The position numbers and the translations under genes were made by a program. The notes beneath the pieces are model-generated. The model had not been told where the DNA came from and made no database searches. It saw nothing but the letters and a program-made list of their open reading frames with translations. Of a DNA stretch of 64,000 nucleotides, positions 51,303-60,088 are shown piece after piece; within the stretch, counting starts at the first letter, position 1; each line of letters opens with the position of its first letter. The DNA is from Mycobacterium sp. Aquia_216 (GTDB lineage: Bacteria; Actinomycetota; Actinomycetes; Mycobacteriales; Mycobacteriaceae): the NCBI RefSeq assembly GCF_026723865.1, contig NZ_CP113529.1, positions 4,092,001 to 4,156,000 of the forward strand, written 5' to 3'.

Positions 51303-52961
51303 GTGGGAACAAGCGCGCAACCGAAGACATATGACGTCGTGGTCGTCGGCGGGGGCCACAACGGTCTCACCTGCGCGGCATTTCTGGCCAAAGCGGGCAA
51401 GCGAGTTTTGGTGCTGGAGGCCCGCGACACCGTCGGCGGCCTGGTCTGGACAATGGAAATGCCCAACGCACCCGGCTTCAAGGTGAGCCCTTGCAGCGTT
51501 GAGTTCGTTCTGCCCGGCGTCAAGCCCTCGATCGTGGACCAGCTGGAGCTACACAAGCACGGACTGCGGTGGGTGCACCCGACCGCCCTGACGACCTGGC
51601 TGGGTCCCGACGGTGCCAGCGTCGCGTTCTACCAGGACATCGCCCGGACCAAAACCGAAATCGCGAAGTACTCACGCCGGGACGCGCAACGGTACGAGCA
51701 ACTCGTCGACATCATCACCGAAACGCTGATGACGCTGATGCCCTACTTTCACGGCCACCCCTGGCGGGTAAAGCCGCACACCGTGTTCGACGTCCTCAAG
51801 CAGGCCGCGAAGAGTCGCACCAAACTGGCCAAGGGCGCCCGCGTCATGCTCGGCTCGATCGACGCCGTGCTCGAAGAATGGTTTGAAAGGGAAGAGATCA
51901 AGGCCCCCATCGCCGCCTACTCGGCAGGCACGTTCGGGCCGATCACCGAGACCGGCACCGGATTCCACTTGGCGTTCCTGTGTGGAATCCATCAATGGGG
52001 CGTGAAGCGGCCGGTCGGCGGCAGCGGTGCCTTCACCCAGGCGATCGCCAATGCGGTACGCCATCACGGCGGCGAGATTCGCACCAGCGCCAAGGTCAAA
52101 CGGGTGCTCACGCACAACGGGACCGCACGCGGCGTCGAATTGGACAGCGGCGAGCAGATCCTGGCGTCCGACGTGGTGTGCGCCGTGGATCCCTACACCT
52201 TGCTGACCAAGCTGCTCGATCCGTCCGACGTACCCGACTCGACCTTCGACCAGCTCCGGTCGTTGCAGGTCGGGCGATACAACGTGCTTTATTTCGACGC
52301 TGAAATGGCATTGTCCGGGCGGCCGAAATTCCCGGGATTCCACGACGACGAATACACCTCGACGCTGATGTTGTGTCCGACGCTGGATTACATGCGGCGG
52401 TCGACCGTCGACGGGATGGCCGGCGCCTTCACGGACGAGATCCCGATGGCCACGTTGAGCTCGTCGGTCTACGACCGCAGCCTGGTACCACCCTCCAGCG
52501 CGGGCGAGACATTGAAGTTCTACTGCTTCAACACTCCGATCGAGCTTTCGAACGGGAGAAGCTGGGACGACGAAAAGAAGGACTACTTCGAGCGTGCTCT
52601 GGACCACTACGAGCTCTATGCGCCCGGCACCCGGGACCTGATCATCGACGCACACCTCACCGCGCCGCCGGATTTCGAGGAGCGTTATTTCGTCCACGGC
52701 GGCAACTACGAGCACGTTGATCTCACACTGAACCAGCTCGGCCCGACGCGGCCCATCCCGGCGCTGGCCGGTTACGAGAGCCCGGTCGAGCGGGTTTGGC
52801 ATTCCGGGGCGGGCGCCTTCCCCATGGCATACATCAGCGGCTGGCCCGGCCGAAACACCGCGGACGCGGTGCTGCGGGGGCCGTCGCGGCTGCGCCGACG
52901 CGCCCGCAAGAAAGCGGCATCCTCGACGCTGCCACCGCTGCAATTCAGGGTCGGCGAATGA
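51303..52961 (+). CDS. CrtI/phytoene-dehydrogenase-like FAD oxidoreductase
   Basis: A 552-residue flavoprotein of the same branch as that at 1797. It has VVVVGGGHNGLTCAAFLAKA, EARDTVGGLVWTMEMP, and C-terminal RVWHSGAGAFPMAYISGWPG. GTG 51303 is the likely start; the frame is open further upstream. Its stop overlaps the next gene (ATGA). It is the lead gene of a six-gene operon and presumably acts on a polyene or cyclic ketone whose product the DUF7064-like proteins bind or alter. Confidence 0.88.
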   Translation: MGTSAQPKTYDVVVVGGGHNGLTCAAFLAKAGKRVLVLEARDTVGGLVWTMEMPNAPGFKVSPCSVEFVLPGVKPSIVDQLELHKHGLRWVHPTALTTWLGPDGASVAFYQDIARTKTEIAKYSRRDAQRYEQLVDIITETLMTLMPYFHGHPWRVKPHTVFDVLKQAAKSRTKLAKGARVMLGSIDAVLEEWFEREEIKAPIAAYSAGTFGPITETGTGFHLAFLCGIHQWGVKRPVGGSGAFTQAIANAVRHHGGEIRTSAKVKRVLTHNGTARGVELDSGEQILASDVVCAVDPYTLLTKLLDPSDVPDSTFDQLRSLQVGRYNVLYFDAEMALSGRPKFPGFHDDEYTSTLMLCPTLDYMRRSTVDGMAGAFTDEIPMATLSSSVYDRSLVPPSSAGETLKFYCFNTPIELSNGRSWDDEKKDYFERALDHYELYAPGTRDLIIDAHLTAPPDFEERYFVHGGNYEHVDLTLNQLGPTRPIPALAGYESPVERVWHSGAGAFPMAYISGWPGRNTADAVLRGPSRLRRRARKKAASSTLPPLQFRVGE

Positions 52962-53980
52962 CGCCGGCCGCTCCGCAGCCCGCCCGCGTGGAACCCCACG
53001 AGTTCGCCGATTCCGATGATTTCGCCCATCCGCCGCAGGGCGATGCGAGCTGGTCCGAGAGTTTCCTGGTCCAGACCTACTGCCCGCGCAGCAATGTCGG
53101 CTTCTACGCACACACCAACCGCACCTCGTGGGACACCGCGCTGTGGAGCGAGGTGGTGGCCGTCTACCTGCCGGGTGACCGGTTCGCGGTGGCCAAGGGC
53201 TTCGGCTACGCGCCGTCCGCGCGGCAGATCGGCGGCAGCTTGTCCTTCGAGGCGCCGCGGCCGTTCGAGGAGAACGTGACCCGCTACCGGGGTGCCGCGC
53301 AGTTAGTCGACGGCCGAATACTGCGCGACGGCCCGGCTCCCTCGGGGATGCACGTCGGGCTCGACGTCGAGCTGACACACCACGCGCTGGGGGCACCCTT
53401 CGGTGTCGGCGACGTGCGCCCGGGCAACTTCGGGCACACCCACTATGAGCAGCACTTCAGGTGCAGTGGCCAGATAACCCTCGACGGTCAGCGCCTCGAT
53501 GTGGAGGGCACCGGTGTACGAGATCACACGTGGGGCCCGCGCGACCTCTCGGTGATGGGCAACCACTTCTGGATTCACGGCGAATTCCCGGACGGGCGTT
53601 GGCTTTCAACGATGCACATCGCCCGTCGCGGCGGCGGAGCCCCGCTGCTGAACTTCCACGTCATCGGCGACGGCACCGGCATGACTCACGCATCGCTGGT
53701 CAGCCACGATGCGCTGCTCGACGCCGAATCCGAGGTCTTCGATCCGTGGCGGATCGAACTGCAGGTTGGCGGCGAGGCTCAGGAGATCCGCGGGGAAATC
53801 ATTGCGCCCATGCCGTTTTCGTTCGTCGGTCCGGTCGAGATGACGCTCGGTACCGACCGCACTCTCGACGCCAGCCACGTTGTGTACGAATCTCAGGCCC
53901 GCCTGAGCTGGAACGGTCAGATCGGTTACGGGCTCTGTGAGCGCACCGTGGCCAGACCCAGAAAGGAATCAATTAAATGA
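52958..53980 (+). CDS. DUF7064/7065-like (CrtC/AttH-related) protein
   Basis: A 340-residue two-lobed beta-rich protein. Features are DASWSESFLVQTYCPRSNVG, FGHTHYEQHFRCSGQITLDG and the signature GTGVRDHTWGPRDL in the second lobe. This is the layout of the mycobacterial DUF7064/7065 family, related to hydroxyneurosporene synthase (CrtC) and AttH lipocalin-like hydratases. Enzymatic activity is not proven for the family. Coupled by ATGA to both neighbours. Paralogue at 55134. Confidence 0.78.
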   Translation: MTPAAPQPARVEPHEFADSDDFAHPPQGDASWSESFLVQTYCPRSNVGFYAHTNRTSWDTALWSEVVAVYLPGDRFAVAKGFGYAPSARQIGGSLSFEAPRPFEENVTRYRGAAQLVDGRILRDGPAPSGMHVGLDVELTHHALGAPFGVGDVRPGNFGHTHYEQHFRCSGQITLDGQRLDVEGTGVRDHTWGPRDLSVMGNHFWIHGEFPDGRWLSTMHIARRGGGAPLLNFHVIGDGTGMTHASLVSHDALLDAESEVFDPWRIELQVGGEAQEIRGEIIAPMPFSFVGPVEMTLGTDRTLDASHVVYESQARLSWNGQIGYGLCERTVARPRKESIK

Positions 53981-55137
53981 ACTCCCATGTCGTGACCGGC
54001 TATCCGCTCGATAATCACCGGACCACGCCCATCCCGGCGTTCACGCAATTCGCCGGGGCGGTCCACGACAGTCCGAACATCGATTACATGTGGCTCTGGG
54101 ACGAGCTGTCCGGGTGGTTCCCCGGGGAGCTGTGGACCCCGGACAACACGCCGGCGGCCGAGTTCATCGACGGCAACTCGACCTACGACCCGTTCCTGCA
54201 GGCCGCGATCGCTTTGGCGCACAACCCCGATGCCAACATCCGGCTGTCGACGGATGCGATTCGCAGTGCACCGGCCGAACTCCTGCGCAAGGTGCTCACC
54301 TTGAGCAATGCGACCAGCGGCGACGTCGTGGTCGCGGTCGGCGCTGGTGAGCTGCGGCAGACGAAACCGTTCGGCTACAAACGGGCAGAAGGCCTCAAGA
54401 GGCTCGAGGACATTTTCCAGCTCGTCCGCCGTCTCTACGACGAGCCGGAGCCATGGACGCAGGAGACGAACTTCTGGCATCTGAAAAACGCCACGATCGG
54501 CAATCACCGCCCGCAGAAGCGCCCCGAGTTCTGGGCCCTGGGCGGCGGACCGGTGCTACTGGATATTGCGGCCCGGTATGCCGATGGATTCGAAGCCGCT
54601 TCCCCGCAGGCCATTCAGACGCCGGAGGAATTCTCCGAGACCGTCACGGCGATGCGCCAGAAGGTGGAGAGCTACGGACGCGACCCCGATGCGTTCGGTT
54701 TCGGCATTTGGAGCATCTACGTCTGCCACGAGGATCCGGAGGTCATCGAGAAAGTTCTGGCCAACCCGATCGTCCGGTATTTCGCAGGGCAATTCGGCCG
54801 TCTGGATCAAACGCGCTGGATCGAAGAAGGTGAGACGCCGGTGATGCCCGAGGGGTGGCATTACGCGGTCAAGTGGGCCCCGTTCGAGCAGACCGACGAG
54901 GAAATCAATCGTATTGTCAATGCCACGCCCGTGTCGATGTCACGCAAGGCTTTTCACGTAGGCACGCCACAAGAGATGGCCAAGCTGCACTCCGGATTCG
55001 TGGAGGCCGGAGCGCAATTCGTCGGCTGGTTGGATATGACGCCGCTGGCGCTGGGACCACTGGAGGGACCGGAGTCGCTACGCCGCGCCAACGAGATTTC
55101 CGGCCTGATCAAGCAGGCGGCAGGGGTACGGGTGTGA
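53977..55137 (+). CDS. LLM-class F420-dependent-type oxidoreductase
   Basis: A 386-residue luciferase-like TIM-barrel protein. Segments NIDYMWLWDELSGWFPGELW, DVVVAVGAGELRQTKPFGYK and FWALGGGPVLLDIAARYADG match the F420-using branch. In mycobacteria these enzymes use F420 (or FMN) to hydrogenate or oxidise hydrophobic substrates. Both borders overlap neighbouring genes by 4 bp, so it is made in proportion to the two DUF7064-like proteins. Confidence 0.87.
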   Translation: MNSHVVTGYPLDNHRTTPIPAFTQFAGAVHDSPNIDYMWLWDELSGWFPGELWTPDNTPAAEFIDGNSTYDPFLQAAIALAHNPDANIRLSTDAIRSAPAELLRKVLTLSNATSGDVVVAVGAGELRQTKPFGYKRAEGLKRLEDIFQLVRRLYDEPEPWTQETNFWHLKNATIGNHRPQKRPEFWALGGGPVLLDIAARYADGFEAASPQAIQTPEEFSETVTAMRQKVESYGRDPDAFGFGIWSIYVCHEDPEVIEKVLANPIVRYFAGQFGRLDQTRWIEEGETPVMPEGWHYAVKWAPFEQTDEEINRIVNATPVSMSRKAFHVGTPQEMAKLHSGFVEAGAQFVGWLDMTPLALGPLEGPESLRRANEISGLIKQAAGVRV

Positions 55138-56129
55138 CGACGAGCCGGGTTGAACGCCCCCAGCATCTGGCCGACGTCGACGAGTTCCTGCATCAAGTTC
55201 CCGATGTGCCGCTCTGGGTCGAGAACTACTTGAGCCAGGCCTACTTCCCCGCCGAGCGCATCGGCATGTTCCTGCACCTCGGCCGGGTCTCTTTCGACCA
55301 GCCGGCCTGGGACGAGCTGGTCCTGATCTATCTGCCGGGCGACATGTTCCTGGCTGCGCGCGGATTCGGGTATGGCGGTGAAACGCCGCGGGGGCCGGCT
55401 GGGCCGTCGCTAACGTATCAGTGCATCGAACCGTGGCGCACATGGCGCAAGACATTCCGCGGTCCGGCCCGGCTGGTTTCCGGCGACGAGCTGCGTAGCG
55501 GCGGCGTGGCGGACGGGTTACACGTCAAGCTGTCCTTCGACCTGACCTACGAAGCGATGGGCCCAGCGTTCGAACTCGGCGCCATGCACGAGCAGAATTG
55601 GGCATCGTCGCACTACGAACAGCACTGCGCCGTAACGGGAACACTTTCTTACGGCGATGTTTCGGTGGAACTGGCCGGCACCGGGATCCGGGACCACAGC
55701 ACCGGGGCACGCGACCTGACAGGCCTACACAATCACATCTGGTGTCACGCGCAATGGCCTGACGGGCGCGCCTTCTGCCTGATGTATCTGGCCAATCGTG
55801 ACGGGACCGGGCGGATGAACCACGCGGCCGTGTGCACCGGCGACAGTGTGCGCTACGGCCGGCTGGTCAGCGCGGCTCCGCTGCTCGACTCATGGGACCG
55901 GCGAGGCGACGACTACACGCTCACGCTAAAAGTCGAGAACGAGACGATCCAGCTGACGGCCACGATAGGTCAGGTCGGCGCTTTGGCAATCGCCGGTCCT
56001 GGAGAGATCGTCCGCGGGGCCGCGCGTGGAGACGGCTGCCACCATCTGCTTGCCGAGGCGATGACCAGATTCAATTGGGACGGCCAGGTTGGTTTCGGCC
56101 TCACCGAACGATCGGTCCTGGTGCGATGA
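55134..56129 (+). CDS. DUF7064/7065-like (CrtC/AttH-related) protein
   Basis: A 331-residue paralogue of the protein at 52958. It shows VPLWVENYLSQAYFPAERIG, ASSHYEQHCAVTGTLSYGDV and GTGIRDHSTGARDLTG, where the first protein has RDHTWGPRDL. GTG start at 55134 overlaps the previous stop (GTGA); the frame upstream of it is not coding. The two may form a heterodimer. Confidence 0.78.
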   Translation: MTTSRVERPQHLADVDEFLHQVPDVPLWVENYLSQAYFPAERIGMFLHLGRVSFDQPAWDELVLIYLPGDMFLAARGFGYGGETPRGPAGPSLTYQCIEPWRTWRKTFRGPARLVSGDELRSGGVADGLHVKLSFDLTYEAMGPAFELGAMHEQNWASSHYEQHCAVTGTLSYGDVSVELAGTGIRDHSTGARDLTGLHNHIWCHAQWPDGRAFCLMYLANRDGTGRMNHAAVCTGDSVRYGRLVSAAPLLDSWDRRGDDYTLTLKVENETIQLTATIGQVGALAIAGPGEIVRGAARGDGCHHLLAEAMTRFNWDGQVGFGLTERSVLVR

Positions 56130-57181
56130 GCCTGCGACAGCTTCCACAGTCGGCCGACGACCTCGACGACTCGTGGGCCAGCCAGGCGCTGGGCACATCG
56201 GTGCGGGTGGTCAACCGCGAAAGCGTCGGATTGGGAACAGCATTCGCTTGCCGCCTCTTTCGGCTCACCCTCGATGGCCCGCCCGGCACACCGACGAGCG
56301 TGCTGGTTAAGATGCCGATCGTCGGCGACACCCGCGCGATGCTGGACGGTATCGGCACGTATAGCCGTGAGATCGAGTTCTATCGTGAGCTCGCTCCGCA
56401 CCTGCCGGTGCGTACACCAAAAATCCATTTCGCCGAGCAAGCAACCGATTCCACCGACTTCGTGTTGGTGATGGAGGATCTCGCCGGCGATTGTGTCCAG
56501 ATCGACCAGCACGAGGGATTCAGCCGGCAACAAGCCGAGGCGATCGTCGACGCTCTCGCACGGTTCCATGGTTGGTCTTGGAGCAACGAAAAGCTGCTGC
56601 AACGGTATTCGGCCAGATTCTGGCCTACCTCCTCGGGCGAGGGGCGCGCTCTGCAGCAGCAGTACGGCCAGCTCTTCGCCTATGTATGGGGGCTGCGCCG
56701 CGAGGCCCTCGTGGAACTGCTACCGCCCAGCGCGGTGTGGATCTCGGATCGCTTCGCCGAGCTGCAGCCACGGATGCTCGACGCGCTGGCGACGCCAACC
56801 TGCATCACACACGGCGAACTACGCTCGGACAACTTACTTTTCGACGCGAACGGTGAACCGGTGTTCATCGACTTTCAAACCGTCGGACAGGAGTGCGGGA
56901 TCCGGGAACTCCAATACCTGCTTTGCACCAGCATGCCGGTTGACCGACTGGCAGGCATCGAAGATGCTCTGGTACAACGCTATTGCAGTGGCCTGACCGA
57001 CTACGAGCAGAACCAGGCACGCGAACAGTACCGCTGGGCGACGGCATACAACCTGTTGTGGCCGATCATGGCAAATGTCCGTTGGGAAGGCTCCGACCAA
57101 CGTGGACGCGACCGACTCGACGACATGGTTCGCCGGCTCGGTTCGGCAGTAGAGCGGCACTCGTCAGCTGACTTGTTCTGA
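56126..57181 (+). CDS. APH-fold phosphotransferase-like protein
   Basis: A 351-residue aminoglycoside-phosphotransferase-fold protein. The lysine of the N-lobe is in VLVKMPIVG, with VLVMEDLAGD in the hinge. The catalytic loop reads ITHGELRSDNLLFDANGEPV (Glu where H-G-D has Asp) and the metal motif FIDFQTVG. Such proteins phosphorylate small alcohols, but the Asp-to-Glu change at the base makes activity uncertain. Coupled to the DUF7064-like protein (ATGA). Confidence 0.84.
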   Translation: MSLRQLPQSADDLDDSWASQALGTSVRVVNRESVGLGTAFACRLFRLTLDGPPGTPTSVLVKMPIVGDTRAMLDGIGTYSREIEFYRELAPHLPVRTPKIHFAEQATDSTDFVLVMEDLAGDCVQIDQHEGFSRQQAEAIVDALARFHGWSWSNEKLLQRYSARFWPTSSGEGRALQQQYGQLFAYVWGLRREALVELLPPSAVWISDRFAELQPRMLDALATPTCITHGELRSDNLLFDANGEPVFIDFQTVGQECGIRELQYLLCTSMPVDRLAGIEDALVQRYCSGLTDYEQNQAREQYRWATAYNLLWPIMANVRWEGSDQRGRDRLDDMVRRLGSAVERHSSADLF

Positions 57182-57228
57182 GGTACGCCGAAATTCCAGG
57201 TGCGCTCTGAAATGTCGGGAGGAGCGAG

Positions 57229-57984
57229 ATGGCGGAACTCGACGGCAGAGTAGCAATCGTCACCGGGGCTGCTCGCGGGATCGGGATCGCCATTGCCCGC
57301 GCTTTCGATCACCGTGGAGCATCTGTGGTGATCTGCGATGTCGGCGGGAACCCTGAGCACGTGGCATCGGGGCTGCGCCGCAGTATCGGCGTCGTATGCG
57401 ACGTCAGCAGCGAACACGATGTCGACGCCCTGATCAAGAGAACACTGGACGAATTCGGCCGGCTCGACATCGTGGTCAACAATGCGGGCATCGATGGCGC
57501 GTTCACTTCCCTGGCAGAATCTGCGCCCGAAACCTTCGACCAGGTGATCGCCGTGAATCTTCGCGGAGTGTATCTCGTGATGAGGAAATCGATTCCAGCG
57601 TTGATTTCCAGCGGAGGCGGTTCGGTCATCAACATCGCGTCGATCGCCGCGGTCGTCGCTTTCGCGGGAGCGAGTGCTTATACGGCCAGCAAAGCCGGGG
57701 TTGTCGGGTTGACGCGGGTCGCCGCACACGAATATGGAAGTTCTGGCGTCCGGGTGAATGCGATACTTCCTGGGGTAATCGAAACGCCCATGCTCGCCGA
57801 CCTCAAAGAGACGACTCCCGATATGTACCAGCAGATAAAGGCTCAGGCCGTGGCCATGACCTCGCAGGCCAGATTGGGCCGTCCAGACGAAATCGCCTCA
57901 GTGGCAGCATTTCTCGCGAGTGACGGCGCTTCCTACCTTACCGGGGTTGCGATTCCCGTCGATGGTGGGTACACGGTGGCGTAG
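57229..57984 (+). CDS. SDR-family oxidoreductase
   Basis: A complete 251-residue SDR. It has AIVTGAARGIGIAIARAF, VVNNAGIDGAF, Ser in NIASIAAVVAF, Y-x-x-x-K in AYTASKAGVVG and YLTGVAIPVDGGYTVA. SD GGGAGGAG precedes ATG 57229. It is 47 bp behind the APH-like gene, so probably the last gene of the operon. Confidence 0.92.
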   Translation: MAELDGRVAIVTGAARGIGIAIARAFDHRGASVVICDVGGNPEHVASGLRRSIGVVCDVSSEHDVDALIKRTLDEFGRLDIVVNNAGIDGAFTSLAESAPETFDQVIAVNLRGVYLVMRKSIPALISSGGGSVINIASIAAVVAFAGASAYTASKAGVVGLTRVAAHEYGSSGVRVNAILPGVIETPMLADLKETTPDMYQQIKAQAVAMTSQARLGRPDEIASVAAFLASDGASYLTGVAIPVDGGYTVA

Positions 57985-58006
57985 CGGTCACCACCGCGCT
58001 CGGGCG

Positions 58007-58741
58007 CTAGCCGACACCGGCTTGCACGTTCGCGCGGCTCGTGCTCTGACCCTCGGCCTCCTCGTCGATGCGACTGGCGCGCAACATCAGCCACGTCATC
58101 GTCACCATCCAGACGAAGAACGACACGCAAAGCAGCCACCAGGCCAGAATTCCGTTCCAGGCCACTGGACCGTCATGCACGAAGACGACGAAACTGCCCG
58201 GCGCGACGCCCAGCGCCGTCCAAATGTTGAGATATGCACACCAGCGCGGCAGCAGCGGGTGTGACCGACGGTCCTGAAATACGACGATCGCGATAATCGC
58301 CATCTGGGCCATCGCCGTTCCGACGATCCCGACGTACGGCAGCCAGGCCAGATCGTTTAGCAGTTGGATCGTCTCAGGGCTGCGTTCGCTCCGGTATGCG
58401 GCCGTCTGCCATACCAGTTGCGGGAAGATGAACTCGAGGATCAAGCACGACCCGGCAATCAGCTGTGCGGTGGCCAGCGGTGAACCGCTGCCGGCGATCC
58501 GCCGGATCTGGTGGGTGAGCGCCGCGACGAAGAACGCCAAAAACGGCGCCGCGGCGGTGGCGATCCAGAGGCCGGTGCGGATTCGGCCACGTCCCTCGGC
58601 GAACATCTGCGCTACGGCGTCGGCGCTCATCCCCGGCGCCGGCGGCGGTATGAAGCCCGCGAATAGCCAGAACCCCACGAAGAACAGCGGCGCGAAAGTG
58701 ATTCCCCCCCATACGCAGATGCGCTGTTGCCGTTCGGTCAT
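58007..58741 (-). CDS. Six-helix membrane protein, family A paralogue 4
   Basis: A 244-residue member of the same family as those at 32014, 33712 and 40637. Marks are GFIPPPAPGMSADAVAQMF and LPRWCAYLNIW - PGSFVVFVHDGPVAWNGI. ATG 58741 has AAAGG upstream; an in-frame TTG at 58759 is less likely. It lies 21 bp behind the FAD protein at 58763 and is probably co-transcribed with it. Confidence 0.83.
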   Translation of the reverse strand: MTERQQRICVWGGITFAPLFFVGFWLFAGFIPPPAPGMSADAVAQMFAEGRGRIRTGLWIATAAAPFLAFFVAALTHQIRRIAGSGSPLATAQLIAGSCLILEFIFPQLVWQTAAYRSERSPETIQLLNDLAWLPYVGIVGTAMAQMAIIAIVVFQDRRSHPLLPRWCAYLNIWTALGVAPGSFVVFVHDGPVAWNGILAWWLLCVSFFVWMVTMTWLMLRASRIDEEAEGQSTSRANVQAGVG

Positions 58742-58762
58742 CGTGAGCGTGCCTTTCAAGTG

Positions 58763-60088
58763 TCAGGCCAGTACTTGGCCGGCGAGTAGCCGCTCGGCCG
58801 CGCGCTGACCGGAGATTGTCGCTGATTCCAAGTTCTGGAAGGCCTGGGAGTCGCCGGCCAACTGTATTCGGCGGTCCTGCTCGCAGAGCGCGCGGAACCG
58901 TCCCAGGTCGCGGTAGAAACCAACGGCCGTGTACTCCTCCCGCCAACGCATTACATCGGCGAATTCGATGTAATCAGCTGTGCCAGGCAGGATCTCATCC
59001 AGCCCGGCGAGCAGGGCAACACGTATCTCGCCGTCATCGTCCTCCCAGTGCTCTTCACTCCAGGAGTCCAGTGCCGCGATGGTGAGCAGTCCCTTTCCCG
59101 CTGGGGCGCGACCGGGCGCCTTGTGATGGTCGAGCATTATTCCGGTGAGGAAGGGGTGGCTGGCCCGCGGCACCAGGAGGTAAGTGGACTTCACATCCCA
59201 GGGGATGCTGGACAGCCCGACCTTGAGCAGGATCAACTTTCCGTTGCGCACCCGCTGCTCGAGAAATCCCCGTCGCCAAGTGTCCAGCCCGCGCACGATC
59301 CGCGCGGTCGTCTGTCCGGGAGTCGTGACCACACAAGCCGCCGCGTTTTCGATTCGTTCGACGCCACCCTGATCCCTCCAGGTGACCGCGACTCCGCTTC
59401 CGGTGTCCTCAATCGAGGTAACCTCCGCGCCGACTTCGGTTTTCACGTCGCGGGCCAGCCGGTCAGTGTAGGAACCCATGCCGTCGCGGAAACTCACCAG
59501 CTTGGCGCCGCCGAATAGTGCCAGGATCGCCAAAAAGTCCCCCCGCGAGGCCGTGTCGCCGCTGGTAGCGGCGATGCCACGCAGCACGGTCTCGGCGAGA
59601 TACTCCTGCAGTTCGCGACTGAATCGCGATCGCGTCCACGTCGACACTGTCTCAGTGTCATAGCGTCGTATCTCGGGCATCCGGGCATAGCCGGCTCGGC
59701 GCGCGCGGATCAATTCGGGCAGGATTTTGATCATCTCGAGTTTCGCGCGGATGGACAGCACTCGGGTGCGCAGCAGTCCGGACACCAGGTGGTTGCCATC
59801 CAGATCGTGGATGACTCCGTCGCGCAGGATGCCCAGGATGAACCCGCCGGGCACGATTTCGCCGGCCATGCCGATCTCGGTGGCGGTCGCCAGTAGCGTC
59901 CGGTGCGTGGTCGGCAGAAAGAACGCACCCTCGTCGAGGATGAAACCTTCCCGGCGCGACGTGAGCATCTTTCCGCCCAGCCGGTCGTTGGCGTCCAGCA
60001 CCCGGACCGGAACGCCGGCTCGGGATAATCGTTGTGCCGCAGCTAAACCCGAGGGCCCTCCGCCGACCACAATGACGTCATCGGTCAT
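58763..60088 (-). CDS. Flavin amine-oxidase/protoporphyrinogen-oxidase-like protein
   Basis: A 441-residue FAD protein. It has IVVGGGPSGLAAAQRLSRAG, DANDRLGGKMLTSRREGFIL, and a C-terminal IQLAGDSQAFQNLESATISG. It is unlike the CrtI-type proteins in this window and nearest to the protoporphyrinogen/amine oxidase branch. It overlaps the upstream F420-type gene by 11 bp. No substrate can be assigned. Confidence 0.85.
   Translation of the reverse strand: MTDDVIVVGGGPSGLAAAQRLSRAGVPVRVLDANDRLGGKMLTSRREGFILDEGAFFLPTTHRTLLATATEIGMAGEIVPGGFILGILRDGVIHDLDGNHLVSGLLRTRVLSIRAKLEMIKILPELIRARRAGYARMPEIRRYDTETVSTWTRSRFSRELQEYLAETVLRGIAATSGDTASRGDFLAILALFGGAKLVSFRDGMGSYTDRLARDVKTEVGAEVTSIEDTGSGVAVTWRDQGGVERIENAAACVVTTPGQTTARIVRGLDTWRRGFLEQRVRNGKLILLKVGLSSIPWDVKSTYLLVPRASHPFLTGIMLDHHKAPGRAPAGKGLLTIAALDSWSEEHWEDDDGEIRVALLAGLDEILPGTADYIEFADVMRWREEYTAVGFYRDLGRFRALCEQDRRIQLAGDSQAFQNLESATISGQRAAERLLAGQVLA

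Noticed and set aside
51672..53396. 574-residue minus-strand ORF
   Set aside because: It is Arg/Pro-rich without motifs and lies opposite the CrtI-like and DUF7064-like genes, which have clear signatures.
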